Positions 17,947 to 25,482 of a stretch of DNA of 40,348 nt are shown here, one piece after another. Positions within the stretch are counted from its first letter, which is position 1. Each line of letters begins with the position of its first letter. The position numbers and the translations under genes are program-made. Source of the stretch: Vallitalea maricola (lineage in GTDB: Bacteria > Bacillota > Clostridia > Lachnospirales > Vallitaleaceae); assembly GCF_036985595.1 (NCBI RefSeq), contig NZ_BTPU01000063.1, positions 1 to 40,348 of the forward strand, given 5' to 3'. The notes beneath the pieces were generated by a model. It saw only the letters and a list, made by a program, of their open reading frames with translations. It did not search any database and was not told the DNA's origin.

Positions 17947-20900
17947 ATGAATTCATTAAGAGTACCAATACCTAAGATTGATTTCAATCCACCGGTATAT
18001 TATTGTAAGCGAGCAACAAAACCTTTTGTTCTTGATGGAAACCTACATAAAGAATTTTGGGAGGATGCTCCATTCACTAATCTATTTGTAGATATTGAAG
18101 GAGACAGTAAATCTAAACCTTACATGGACACACAAGTCAAGATGTTATGGGATGATGAGAATTTTTATTTTGGTGGAATTCTCCATGGAGAAGAAATATG
18201 GGCAACTTTAACTGAAAGAGACTGTGTTATTTTTCACGATAACGATTTTGAAATCTTCATAGATCCAGATTCAGATACTCATGGTTATTTTGAATTTGAG
18301 ATTAATGCTTTTAATACAGTGTGGGATTTATTTTTGACAAAACCTTATCGTGATACAGGAGGAAGACCTCTTAATGGATGGGATATCAAAGGGCTTCAGT
18401 CAGCTGTCAAGATTAAAGGCAAAATAAATGAAATCAATCCAGATAATAAATATTGGATGGTGGAAGTTGTAATTCCTTTTGATTCTTTGAAAGAAATGGC
18501 ACCAAAATCACAAAAGCCACATTTAGGTGATTATTACAGAGTTAATTTCTCCAGAGTTCAATGGCATGTAGATACTGTTGATGGAAAATACGTTAAGAAA
18601 GACCGCCCTGAAGAAAACTGGGTATGGTCACCAACTGGATTAGTAAATATTCATTACCCAGAATTATGGGGATTCGTCTTTTTTACTGACAAAGGTGAAA
18701 ACTATGATATCCCTGAAGTGGAATACTTAAAATGGGAATTAAGAAAATATTATTATTATGAACACAGATATTATGATAATTATGGCAGCTATACTACAGA
18801 TATTACTGCCTTAGACATGGAAATGGAAACTTCTATTTGTCCAAGGATTGAAATTTGTAGTAAAAGCTTTGAAATCTCTTGTTTAACTAAAGATGGAAGT
18901 GAGCAAGTAGTAATTTATCAGGATGGAAAAATAAGTGTATTGGAACAAGAGGAATATGAAAAGAAACTAAGAAAAGTTCCTTATTCATTGATGCAGGAGA
19001 TGAATGAGTCAGAACAAGAGTGTATGAAGTTTCTCTATGAATTCATGCCTTTGTCCGATATTGCTGATTATGACCCAAAGCTATTCTTGCAATTTGTCCG
19101 TCATAGCCTATGGGTAAAAGAAAATATGCCTTGGGGAGATATAATTGATCATAATGATTTCTTGAATTACGTACTCCATTTTAGAGTAAATAATGAGGAT
19201 TTGGAATTCTACAGCTTAGTATTTTATGAAGAATTAGCACCTAGGATTCAAGGAATGACCATGGAAGAAGCAGCCATTGAAGTCAATTATTGGTGTTTTG
19301 AAAAAGCCACCTATCAGTCAACTAATTCACGAACTGGTTCTCCTTTCACAGTGATTAAAAATGCTTTTGGCCGATGTGGAGAAGAATCAACTTTTGTAGT
19401 AGCAGCTCTTAGAAGTGTAGGGATACCAGCAAGACAATGTTATACCCCAAGATGGAGCCATTGTGATGATAATCATGCTTGGGTAGAAGTATATACAGAA
19501 AAAGGATGGTGTTTCTTAGGAGCTTGTGAACCAGAGGTACAGTTGAATCATGGCTGGTTCAGATTACCTGCATCAAAAGCAATGCTTATTCACAGCCGTG
19601 TACTTTCAAACCGCTGCTCAGACGAAGTAATTACAAAACAAACAGACCGAATGACGGAAATTAATGTTTTATCTCATTATGCTGAGACCAAAAAGATAAC
19701 TGTTTCGATCAAGGATGAAAACAATTGTCCCGTACAAGATGCAATAGTTCGATTTGAGGTAGTCAATTATTGTGAGTTTTATCCTATTGCTCAATTAAAA
19801 ACTGATGCTCAGGGTAATGTATCTTTTGTAACAGGTCTAGGGGATCTAATGATCTATGTATATAAAGGAAACTCTTTTGCCTATAGTAAAATGGATGTTT
19901 CCCATGAAGAAAATAAGGTTTTGACCTTAAAAGATGAAATATATATGGCTTCAGATATAGAAAACTTCATTATGATTCCACCAAAAGGCGGTATAGAAGA
20001 AGAACAGCCCTATACAGAAGAAGAAATGCAAGAGCAGAAAAGAAGAAATGATAAGGCTGTAGAGCAGAGAAAAGCATTTGAAGATACATTCTTCAATGAA
20101 GCCACTAGTAAAGAAGAAGCAAAGAGATTTCCACTACTTAATAAAGAAATTTCTGAGTGCTTAGTAAAAGCTAGGGGAAATCATAAAGAGATTCTGACTT
20201 TCTTAGATGATAGTTCCGAGGATGAGCTATATCTGAAAGTCAAAATGTTAAAAGCTTTACCACAAAAAGACCTATCCGATATATTAGCGTTGGATTTGGA
20301 AGAGCATTTTGCATATTCAATAAAATATAGAGATGATTGGGAAGAAGATATTTTTGTTGAATATATTATGAATCCTAGGATATGGATAGAAAAAATAAGA
20401 TTGTATAGGAAAGAGATTAATGCATTCTTTACAGAGGAACAGAAGACATGTTTTAGAGAAGAACCATTGGAGTTAAAGAGATGGATGGAATCTAATCTGT
20501 ACCTGATAAGGGATAAAGAATACTCCAATCTAAACACTTCACCTACAGGAATGCTGAAGGTAAGAGGCGGTAATAAAATATCTCATAAGATTTTCTTCGT
20601 TGCTGTATTACGTTCATTAGGTGTTCCAGCAAAGATTGAAAAAACTGATGGAAAATTAGCTTATTATAAAAATAGACAATGGCAATACATCTACGAAGAT
20701 GAAAATGTAGATTCCAAGGAAGTTGGTAAGCTAATATTAACACGTGATAATAGTCATGTGGAATATTATAAAAACTATACAGTATCACGTTTTGAAAATG
20801 GATACTATAAAACCTTAGAATTAGATGAAATACCTTGGGAAGATAATCAAGTAGAATATACCTTAGAAGAAGGATATTATCGAGTGATTACAGCTAATAG

Positions 20901-21432
20901 ACAACATGATGAATCCAACAGGGTTCGTGTTGTTAATTGCCAGATTATAAAAGATCAGTCCACAACGGTACCATTGATTCTAGATAAAGGTAATAATGAA
21001 AAGAAACAAGTAGCAGTAAAAGATTATTCTTTAATCTATAAGAACAAGGAACAATGTAATTTATATGAATTCATAGACACAAAAAGGATTGTTTGCTGGA
21101 TTAAACCGGGAGCAGAGCCTACAGAGCATCTGCTTAACGAGATAATTGAATTAAAAGAAGCATATGGACAATTATCCAAAGAGGTTATCCTATTGATTCA
21201 ACATGAAGAAGAATTTGACGATCCAACCTTGATGAAGGCTTGTAAAGAAGTATCATCCCTAAAAGTTCTAGTTGAATCAAGTTTTAGTTTAGATGATATA
21301 TATGAAGGATTCAATATAAAAGACTGTCGATTACCTTTAGCCATGATTACAGAAGATAAACAAGGAATCTTTGGATGGTGTGGTTATCAAGTAGGTATCG
21401 GGCAGTTACTTATAGAAAGCATTAACGATTAG
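17947..21432 (+). CDS. CBM9-like plus transglutaminase-like (PNGase-type fold) protein
   Basis: 1161 residues, no signal peptide or membrane segment. Residues 20-250 resemble the CBM9/DOMON-like carbohydrate-binding fold (FVLDGNLHKEFWEDAPF, VKMLWDDENFYF, DNDFEIFIDPDSDTHGYFEF). Residues about 445-560 are a transglutaminase-like core: Cys477 in GRCGEESTF, His510 in DDNHAWVEVY, and GACEPE at 525-530. An Ig-like segment follows (about 580-660), then a region that looks like a second, degenerate transglutaminase fold around 860-915, with no Cys in the matching place. Eukaryotic peptide:N-glycanase shares the GRCGE, His-x-W-x-E and CE pattern. The Asp that precedes CE there is Gly525 here, so the third catalytic residue is unclear. 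Its neighbours are fucosidases, GH18 and an oligosaccharide transporter, so a role on glycan-amino acid linkages is plausible but unproven. Confidence 0.8.
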   Translation: MNSLRVPIPKIDFNPPVYYCKRATKPFVLDGNLHKEFWEDAPFTNLFVDIEGDSKSKPYMDTQVKMLWDDENFYFGGILHGEEIWATLTERDCVIFHDNDFEIFIDPDSDTHGYFEFEINAFNTVWDLFLTKPYRDTGGRPLNGWDIKGLQSAVKIKGKINEINPDNKYWMVEVVIPFDSLKEMAPKSQKPHLGDYYRVNFSRVQWHVDTVDGKYVKKDRPEENWVWSPTGLVNIHYPELWGFVFFTDKGENYDIPEVEYLKWELRKYYYYEHRYYDNYGSYTTDITALDMEMETSICPRIEICSKSFEISCLTKDGSEQVVIYQDGKISVLEQEEYEKKLRKVPYSLMQEMNESEQECMKFLYEFMPLSDIADYDPKLFLQFVRHSLWVKENMPWGDIIDHNDFLNYVLHFRVNNEDLEFYSLVFYEELAPRIQGMTMEEAAIEVNYWCFEKATYQSTNSRTGSPFTVIKNAFGRCGEESTFVVAALRSVGIPARQCYTPRWSHCDDNHAWVEVYTEKGWCFLGACEPEVQLNHGWFRLPASKAMLIHSRVLSNRCSDEVITKQTDRMTEINVLSHYAETKKITVSIKDENNCPVQDAIVRFEVVNYCEFYPIAQLKTDAQGNVSFVTGLGDLMIYVYKGNSFAYSKMDVSHEENKVLTLKDEIYMASDIENFIMIPPKGGIEEEQPYTEEEMQEQKRRNDKAVEQRKAFEDTFFNEATSKEEAKRFPLLNKEISECLVKARGNHKEILTFLDDSSEDELYLKVKMLKALPQKDLSDILALDLEEHFAYSIKYRDDWEEDIFVEYIMNPRIWIEKIRLYRKEINAFFTEEQKTCFREEPLELKRWMESNLYLIRDKEYSNLNTSPTGMLKVRGGNKISHKIFFVAVLRSLGVPAKIEKTDGKLAYYKNRQWQYIYEDENVDSKEVGKLILTRDNSHVEYYKNYTVSRFENGYYKTLELDEIPWEDNQVEYTLEEGYYRVITANRQHDESNRVRVVNCQIIKDQSTTVPLILDKGNNEKKQVAVKDYSLIYKNKEQCNLYEFIDTKRIVCWIKPGAEPTEHLLNEIIELKEAYGQLSKEVILLIQHEEEFDDPTLMKACKEVSSLKVLVESSFSLDDIYEGFNIKDCRLPLAMITEDKQGIFGWCGYQVGIGQLLIESIND

Positions 21433-21460
21433 ATTTGTTAGCTAATTAATACTTAACTTA

Positions 21461-21489
21461 TTGCCATGAGTTTCCCAAAATGTTATAAT
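21461..21489 (+). promoter_or_regulatory. Promoter for the LacI-family regulator
   Basis: TTGCCA (21461-21466), 17-bp spacer, perfect TATAAT (21484-21489). The TATAAT overlaps the upstream in-frame ATG at 21488, which therefore cannot be the translation start. The regulator and GH130 gene can be transcribed separately from the upstream operon. Confidence 0.75.
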
Positions 21490-21529
21490 GTCAAAGGATA
21501 AGGAAAATGTTAAAAAGGGGAGTCTAACA

Positions 21530-22534
21530 ATGAAGAAAATCAAAAAAGTTACTATGCAAGATATAGCAGATGCATTAGGAGTTAGTAAAGTAACAATTTC
21601 TAAAGCATTAAATGATAAAGATGGTGTTGGACCTGAATTAAAAGAACAGATATTACAAAAAGCTGAAGAATTTGGCTATCGTTTATCAAAAAATTCAAAA
21701 GATAAAGTGAAGAATATTGCTATATTTTTAGACCACAAATATTTTGGTGAAGGCACAAAAGCATACTTCTATGTAAAAATCTATCAAATGATATCAAAGC
21801 ATTTAAGTGAAATTGGTTATATTGGAGTTCTCACAACAGTAAATCCTATCAATCATGGAAAGGAACTGGAACAAATTATTAGTAATCAAAACATTGAGGG
21901 TATAATTATTCTTGGAAACCTAGAGGAAGAATTTTTGTCAAAAGTTAGAAAGATAAGGTTACCCAAGGTATTTGTTGATTATTATGATGAACTTTCCAAT
22001 ACGGATTGTGTTCTTTCTGAGAATATTTACAGCACATATGAGATTACCAAGCATCTACTTAATTATGCACATTATTACATTGGTTTTGTGGGTTCAATTT
22101 CTGTAACTCAGAGTATATCAGATAGATATCTAGGATATAAGAGAGCATTGATGGAAAGAAAAATTCCAATTAGACAAGAGTGGATTATTGATGATAGAGA
22201 TGCACATAACGAAGCAATAGAATTCCAACTTCCAGAAGAGATGCCAACGGCTTTTGTATGTAATTGTGACGAAACAGCACATCGTTTTATTAAATGCTTG
22301 AAACAACAAGGTTATAGAGTTCCCGAAGACATTTCAATTGTAAGCTTTGATAACGATATATATGCTGATATCTGTGAACCAAAATTAACAACTGTCGCTG
22401 TAGACATTGAAGGCATAGCAAAGACTACAGTAAAACTCATTAAAAGAAAAGTAGAAAGATCCCCTTATTATACAAAAGGAGTATCCATGGTGAATGGTAA
22501 AATCATTTATCGAGATTCAGTGGCAAAGAATTAA
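21530..22534 (+). CDS. LacI-family transcriptional regulator
   Basis: 334 residues. The N-terminal helix-turn-helix is at about residues 6-26 (VTMQDIADALGVSKVTISKAL), followed by a periplasmic-binding-like effector domain from about residue 62. The start is ATG 21530 with AAGGGGAG in front, and the longer reading from 21488 begins inside the -10 box. It should control the transport and glycosidase operon in response to an imported sugar. Two palindromes at 10511-10540 are candidate targets. It is followed 22 bases later by the GH130 gene. Confidence 0.9.
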   Translation: MKKIKKVTMQDIADALGVSKVTISKALNDKDGVGPELKEQILQKAEEFGYRLSKNSKDKVKNIAIFLDHKYFGEGTKAYFYVKIYQMISKHLSEIGYIGVLTTVNPINHGKELEQIISNQNIEGIIILGNLEEEFLSKVRKIRLPKVFVDYYDELSNTDCVLSENIYSTYEITKHLLNYAHYYIGFVGSISVTQSISDRYLGYKRALMERKIPIRQEWIIDDRDAHNEAIEFQLPEEMPTAFVCNCDETAHRFIKCLKQQGYRVPEDISIVSFDNDIYADICEPKLTTVAVDIEGIAKTTVKLIKRKVERSPYYTKGVSMVNGKIIYRDSVAKN

Positions 22535-22556
22535 GTAGGATTTGGAGGAGTAGAAA

Positions 22557-23546
22557 TTGGCAAAAATTATTGGAAATAAATTAGAAAATATACCATGGCA
22601 GGAAAGAACTGAAGAAGATTCTATGCCAATATGGAGATATTCAAAAAATCCTATTATCAATAGAAATGCAATACCTAGTTCAAATAGTATTTTTAATAGT
22701 GCGGTTATACCTTTTGAAGATGGGTTCGCAGGTGTATTTAGATGTGATTCCAAATCAGTGAGTATGAATATCTATGCTGGATTCAGCAAAGATGGAATTC
22801 ATTGGAATATTAACCATGATCCTATTGAATTTCAAGGAGAGAATGAAGAAATACTCCGTAAAGAGTATCGTTATGACCCAAGAGTATGTTTTATTGAAGA
22901 CCGTTATTATATAACATGGTGTAATGGTTATCATGGTCCCACAATAGGAATGGGTTATACTTTTGATTTCAAGACATTCCATCAAATGGAGAACGCATTT
23001 TTACCTTATAATCGAAATGGAGTTTTGTTTCCACGTAAAATAGGCGATTATTATGCAATGCTCAGTAGACCAAGTGACACAGGACATACACCTTTTGGTG
23101 ATATCTTCTACAGTCAAAGTAAAGATATGGAATATTGGGGTCATCATCGTCATGTAATGAGTACAATAAAAGGAGACAAATCCGCTTGGCAAGGAACGAA
23201 AATCGGTCCAGGTCCAGTACCAATTGAAACAGATGAGGGATGGTTACTAATATACCATGGCGTTTTAACTACATGTAATGGGTACGTATATAGAATGGGA
23301 TGCGCACTTCTTGATTTAGACCAACTCTGGAAAGTAAAAATGCGCTCATCTAATTACATACTAGGACCTTACGAATTATATGAATGTGTAGGAGATGTAC
23401 CAAATGTAGTTTTCCCATGTGCCACACTAACTGATTCAGAGACAGGAAGAATTGCCATATATTATGGCTGTGCAGACACAGTTACTAGTCTAGCCTTTAC
23501 AACTGTCGACGAATTAATTAAATACATGAAGGAAAATCCATTATAG
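22557..23546 (+). CDS. GH130 beta-mannoside phosphorylase
   Basis: 329 residues. GH130 enzymes are mostly inverting phosphorylases that split beta-mannosides with phosphate to give alpha-mannose-1-phosphate. Some act on Man-beta-1,4-GlcNAc from N-glycans, others on Man-Glc or mannooligosaccharides. Seen here: NSAVIPFEDGFAGVFR, YDPRV with Asp107 as the probable general acid, NGVLFPRKI, and KIGPGPVPIETDEGWLLIYHGV of the beta-propeller phosphate site. There is no signal peptide, as expected for a phosphorylase. The start is TTG 22557, with GGAGGAG 8 bases before it. In this operon the Man-beta-1,4-GlcNAc activity is the most attractive guess, but specificity cannot be read from motifs alone. Confidence 0.88.
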   Translation: MAKIIGNKLENIPWQERTEEDSMPIWRYSKNPIINRNAIPSSNSIFNSAVIPFEDGFAGVFRCDSKSVSMNIYAGFSKDGIHWNINHDPIEFQGENEEILRKEYRYDPRVCFIEDRYYITWCNGYHGPTIGMGYTFDFKTFHQMENAFLPYNRNGVLFPRKIGDYYAMLSRPSDTGHTPFGDIFYSQSKDMEYWGHHRHVMSTIKGDKSAWQGTKIGPGPVPIETDEGWLLIYHGVLTTCNGYVYRMGCALLDLDQLWKVKMRSSNYILGPYELYECVGDVPNVVFPCATLTDSETGRIAIYYGCADTVTSLAFTTVDELIKYMKENPL

Positions 23547-23566
23547 ATTATATTATATATAAATGA

Positions 23567-23592
23567 AAAAAGGGCTGAATCAGCCCTTTTTT
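23567..23592. terminator. Bidirectional terminator between GH130 and the convergent gene
   Basis: AAAAAAGGGCTGA followed by TCAGCCCTTTTTT: a GC stem flanked by an A-run and a T-run, so it works in both directions. It closes the glycan locus on the plus strand and the gene at 23616-24239 on the minus strand. Confidence 0.9.
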
Positions 23593-23615
23593 ATTAGCAA
23601 TAAAAATAATGATGA

Positions 23616-24239
23616 TTATAACGATTTCATATAACATTTTTCATCCTCTATAGAATCTAATTCAAACCCCATCTTCAATAGATATTTAATATGCTGCTCA
23701 TTTGAAGAAAAACTAACAAGGTTATAGAAACCTTTATCAGTAAAATATTCTTTATTCTTGTCAAAAACATATTTAGCTATCTTGAAATCCCTGTATTCAG
23801 GTACTACAAAATCAAGATTTATTTTAAGGGTATCATCATTTAATTTTGTTGACATGAATATTCCAGCTGGAACCATGTTTCTTAAAATATAGAAAGCTAC
23901 ATCTGAATCTTCAATACTGAATTCTGATTCTGAGAATTTTTTGATTTCATCTTTATAAAAATCAAGAAAATAGTCATAATAAAGTGAATGTTTTTTGATT
24001 GGCAGTATTTTAAAATATTCCTTATAGTTATATATTTTGAATAAGAAATAGATATTAATGAAGCATATACAAAGATTCATCAATCCTACAGGTAAAGCAC
24101 CTATTAAAAAACCATATAATGAAAACAATAAAGAACCAATTAGACTAATCCATCTCAATTTTATTATAGAACTCATAAGTAAAGATATTAAAACAATAAG
24201 TGAAGCTAAATAACCTAGCCATTCAAGCCAATTATCCAT
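23616..24239 (-). CDS. Membrane protein, YgjV-like N-terminus with acetyltransferase-like C-terminus
   Basis: 207 residues. About the first 75 residues hold three hydrophobic helices (LGYLASLIVLISLLM, WISLIGSLLFSLYGFLIG, LMNLCICFINIYFLF), the pattern of the small YgjV family of inner-membrane proteins. The remaining 130 residues are soluble and resemble a GNAT fold in their secondary-structure rhythm (VVPEYRDFKIAKYVFDKN, then SSNEQHIKYLLKMGFEL). The RxxxG-type acetyl-CoA loop is not clear. The start is ATG 24239 with GAGAGGAG in front. The function is unknown. It faces away from the MerR gene, sharing a 327-base intergenic region. Confidence 0.75.
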   Translation of the reverse strand: MDNWLEWLGYLASLIVLISLLMSSIIKLRWISLIGSLLFSLYGFLIGALPVGLMNLCICFINIYFLFKIYNYKEYFKILPIKKHSLYYDYFLDFYKDEIKKFSESEFSIEDSDVAFYILRNMVPAGIFMSTKLNDDTLKINLDFVVPEYRDFKIAKYVFDKNKEYFTDKGFYNLVSFSSNEQHIKYLLKMGFELDSIEDEKCYMKSL

Positions 24240-24532
24240 GGTGTAACTCCTCTCTAGTGTAAGTGGTGTAATACGCCGTTATTCTCTTTTCTTCTTGGGT
24301 TATTATTACCATTTTAATAAAATAATATAATCATGTGAGTGGTCCATATACAAAGACTGTTAATATAATTTATATGATGCAGAATAAATGTTAAATAAGT
24401 TGTTTCATTATAACAGATATTCTATACTAATAAAAAGGACATTTTAGCTTGTTTTAGAACTTTTTTATTTTATAATTACACGTTATAATACTTTATAAAG
24501 GAAGGTTACAATGTAAATACTAATCCGCATAT
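24240..24532. other. AT-rich intergenic region between divergent genes
   Basis: No gene is seen here. A TATAAT at 24484-24489 could be a -10 box for the MerR gene, but its -35 is poor. CTTTATAAAG at 24491-24500 is a perfect 10-bp palindrome that shares the CTTTA/TAAAG half-sites of the MerR-type dyads nearby. Confidence 0.4.
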
Positions 24533-24551
24533 ACCTAAAGTTACTTTAGGT
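24533..24551. promoter_or_regulatory. MerR-type operator upstream of the merR-like gene
   Basis: ACCTAAAG-TTA-CTTTAGGT is a perfect dyad with 8-bp arms and a 3-base centre, ending 15 bases before the start codon. The same TAAAG-N3-CTTTA core recurs in the promoter of the ene-reductase gene at 25382-25394, so it is very likely the regulator's own binding site (autoregulation). Confidence 0.7.
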
Positions 24552-24566
24552 AGGAAGGGGCAGGTT

Positions 24567-25364
24567 ATGAAGTATAGTATCACAGATTTAGCAGAAATTC
24601 TTGGATGTACCACTAGCGCTATCCATTATTATGAAAAGGAAAATTTGATAAAAGTAGAGAAAGGAAAAAATGGTCATCGCTACTACAATGTAGTAGATGT
24701 ATTCAGATTACTTTCTTATGCTAAGTACCGTTCTATGGAAATCCCTATGAAAACCATCATTACCCAATTTGGTGGAAATGAAAATAATTATAAATTAATA
24801 GAAGAAAGAGAGACAAGATATCAACTAGAAGCAATCAAAAAAGCCAAGTACTATATGAACTTAGCAAATGCCATTGAAGATCATCTTGTCAGCATAAGAA
24901 GAATCGAACAACTCTTAAATAAATATGAGTTAGCTCAATCCCCAGAAGTCACCCTTATGTGTGATGATGAGTGTGGATGGCTGTCAAAGAAACGTAGTTC
25001 ACAAAAAATAATTCACAAGTGGGTAAAAGCCATGCCTGTTGTACAGTTAGGGGTAATTGATGAAAGAATGGGAATGAGCAATTTCGGATATTTGGTAAGG
25101 ACTGAGAAACTAGAAGAATTAGAGCTGCCAGCAGGATTATATACCAAAAAATTAGAAAGCACATCCTGTCTACACACAATAGTAGTGGCAGATGAAGATT
25201 TTACTCTAAAGCCACAGAAAGTATTCAAAAAAGCTTTTGATTATGCTAATAGCAAAGGTCTTGAAATAGGGGAAACAGCTTGGGGTAAGATACTATTAGT
25301 AGAAGTAGAAAAGGAAGCAAAACTCCATCCATATATAGAATTATGGATTTCGATAAAAATATAA
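24567..25364 (+). CDS. MerR-family transcriptional regulator with GyrI-like effector domain
   Basis: 265 residues. The N-terminal MerR winged helix (YSITDLAEILGCTTSAIHYYEKENLI) and a dimerisation helix (about 75-120) precede a C-terminal GyrI-like ligand-binding domain from about residue 150. The Cys residues at 131 and 135 (MCDDECGW) lie between them. Such proteins twist DNA to activate promoters that have over-long spacers. Such a promoter, with a matching dyad, lies upstream of the next gene. The start ATG 24567 follows GGAAGGGGCAGG. The inducer is probably a small organic molecule handled by the ene-reductase downstream. Confidence 0.88.
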   Translation: MKYSITDLAEILGCTTSAIHYYEKENLIKVEKGKNGHRYYNVVDVFRLLSYAKYRSMEIPMKTIITQFGGNENNYKLIEERETRYQLEAIKKAKYYMNLANAIEDHLVSIRRIEQLLNKYELAQSPEVTLMCDDECGWLSKKRSSQKIIHKWVKAMPVVQLGVIDERMGMSNFGYLVRTEKLEELELPAGLYTKKLESTSCLHTIVVADEDFTLKPQKVFKKAFDYANSKGLEIGETAWGKILLVEVEKEAKLHPYIELWISIKI

Positions 25365-25374
25365 CAATATCCTC

Positions 25375-25405
25375 TTGCAAGTAAAGTTCCTTTATGTTCT
25401 ATACT
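25375..25405 (+). promoter_or_regulatory. MerR-type promoter (19-bp spacer) for the second ene-reductase
   Basis: TTGCAA (25375-25380) and TATACT (25400-25405) are separated by 19 bp, two more than optimal. The spacer holds the dyad TAAAG-TTC-CTTTA (25382-25394). Long spacers with a central dyad are the signature of promoters activated by MerR proteins. The dyad core matches the one upstream of the MerR gene. Confidence 0.75.
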
Positions 25406-25482
25406 GAAATTAACATCAATATTAGATGTAAGATAGTTGATAACAAAATACATTTAAGATGATTTTCAGGAGGGCGAAAGAT

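Noticed and set aside
20181..20788. Minus-strand ORFs within the transglutaminase-like gene
   Set aside because: They are shadows of a long, coherent plus-strand frame with recognised domains.
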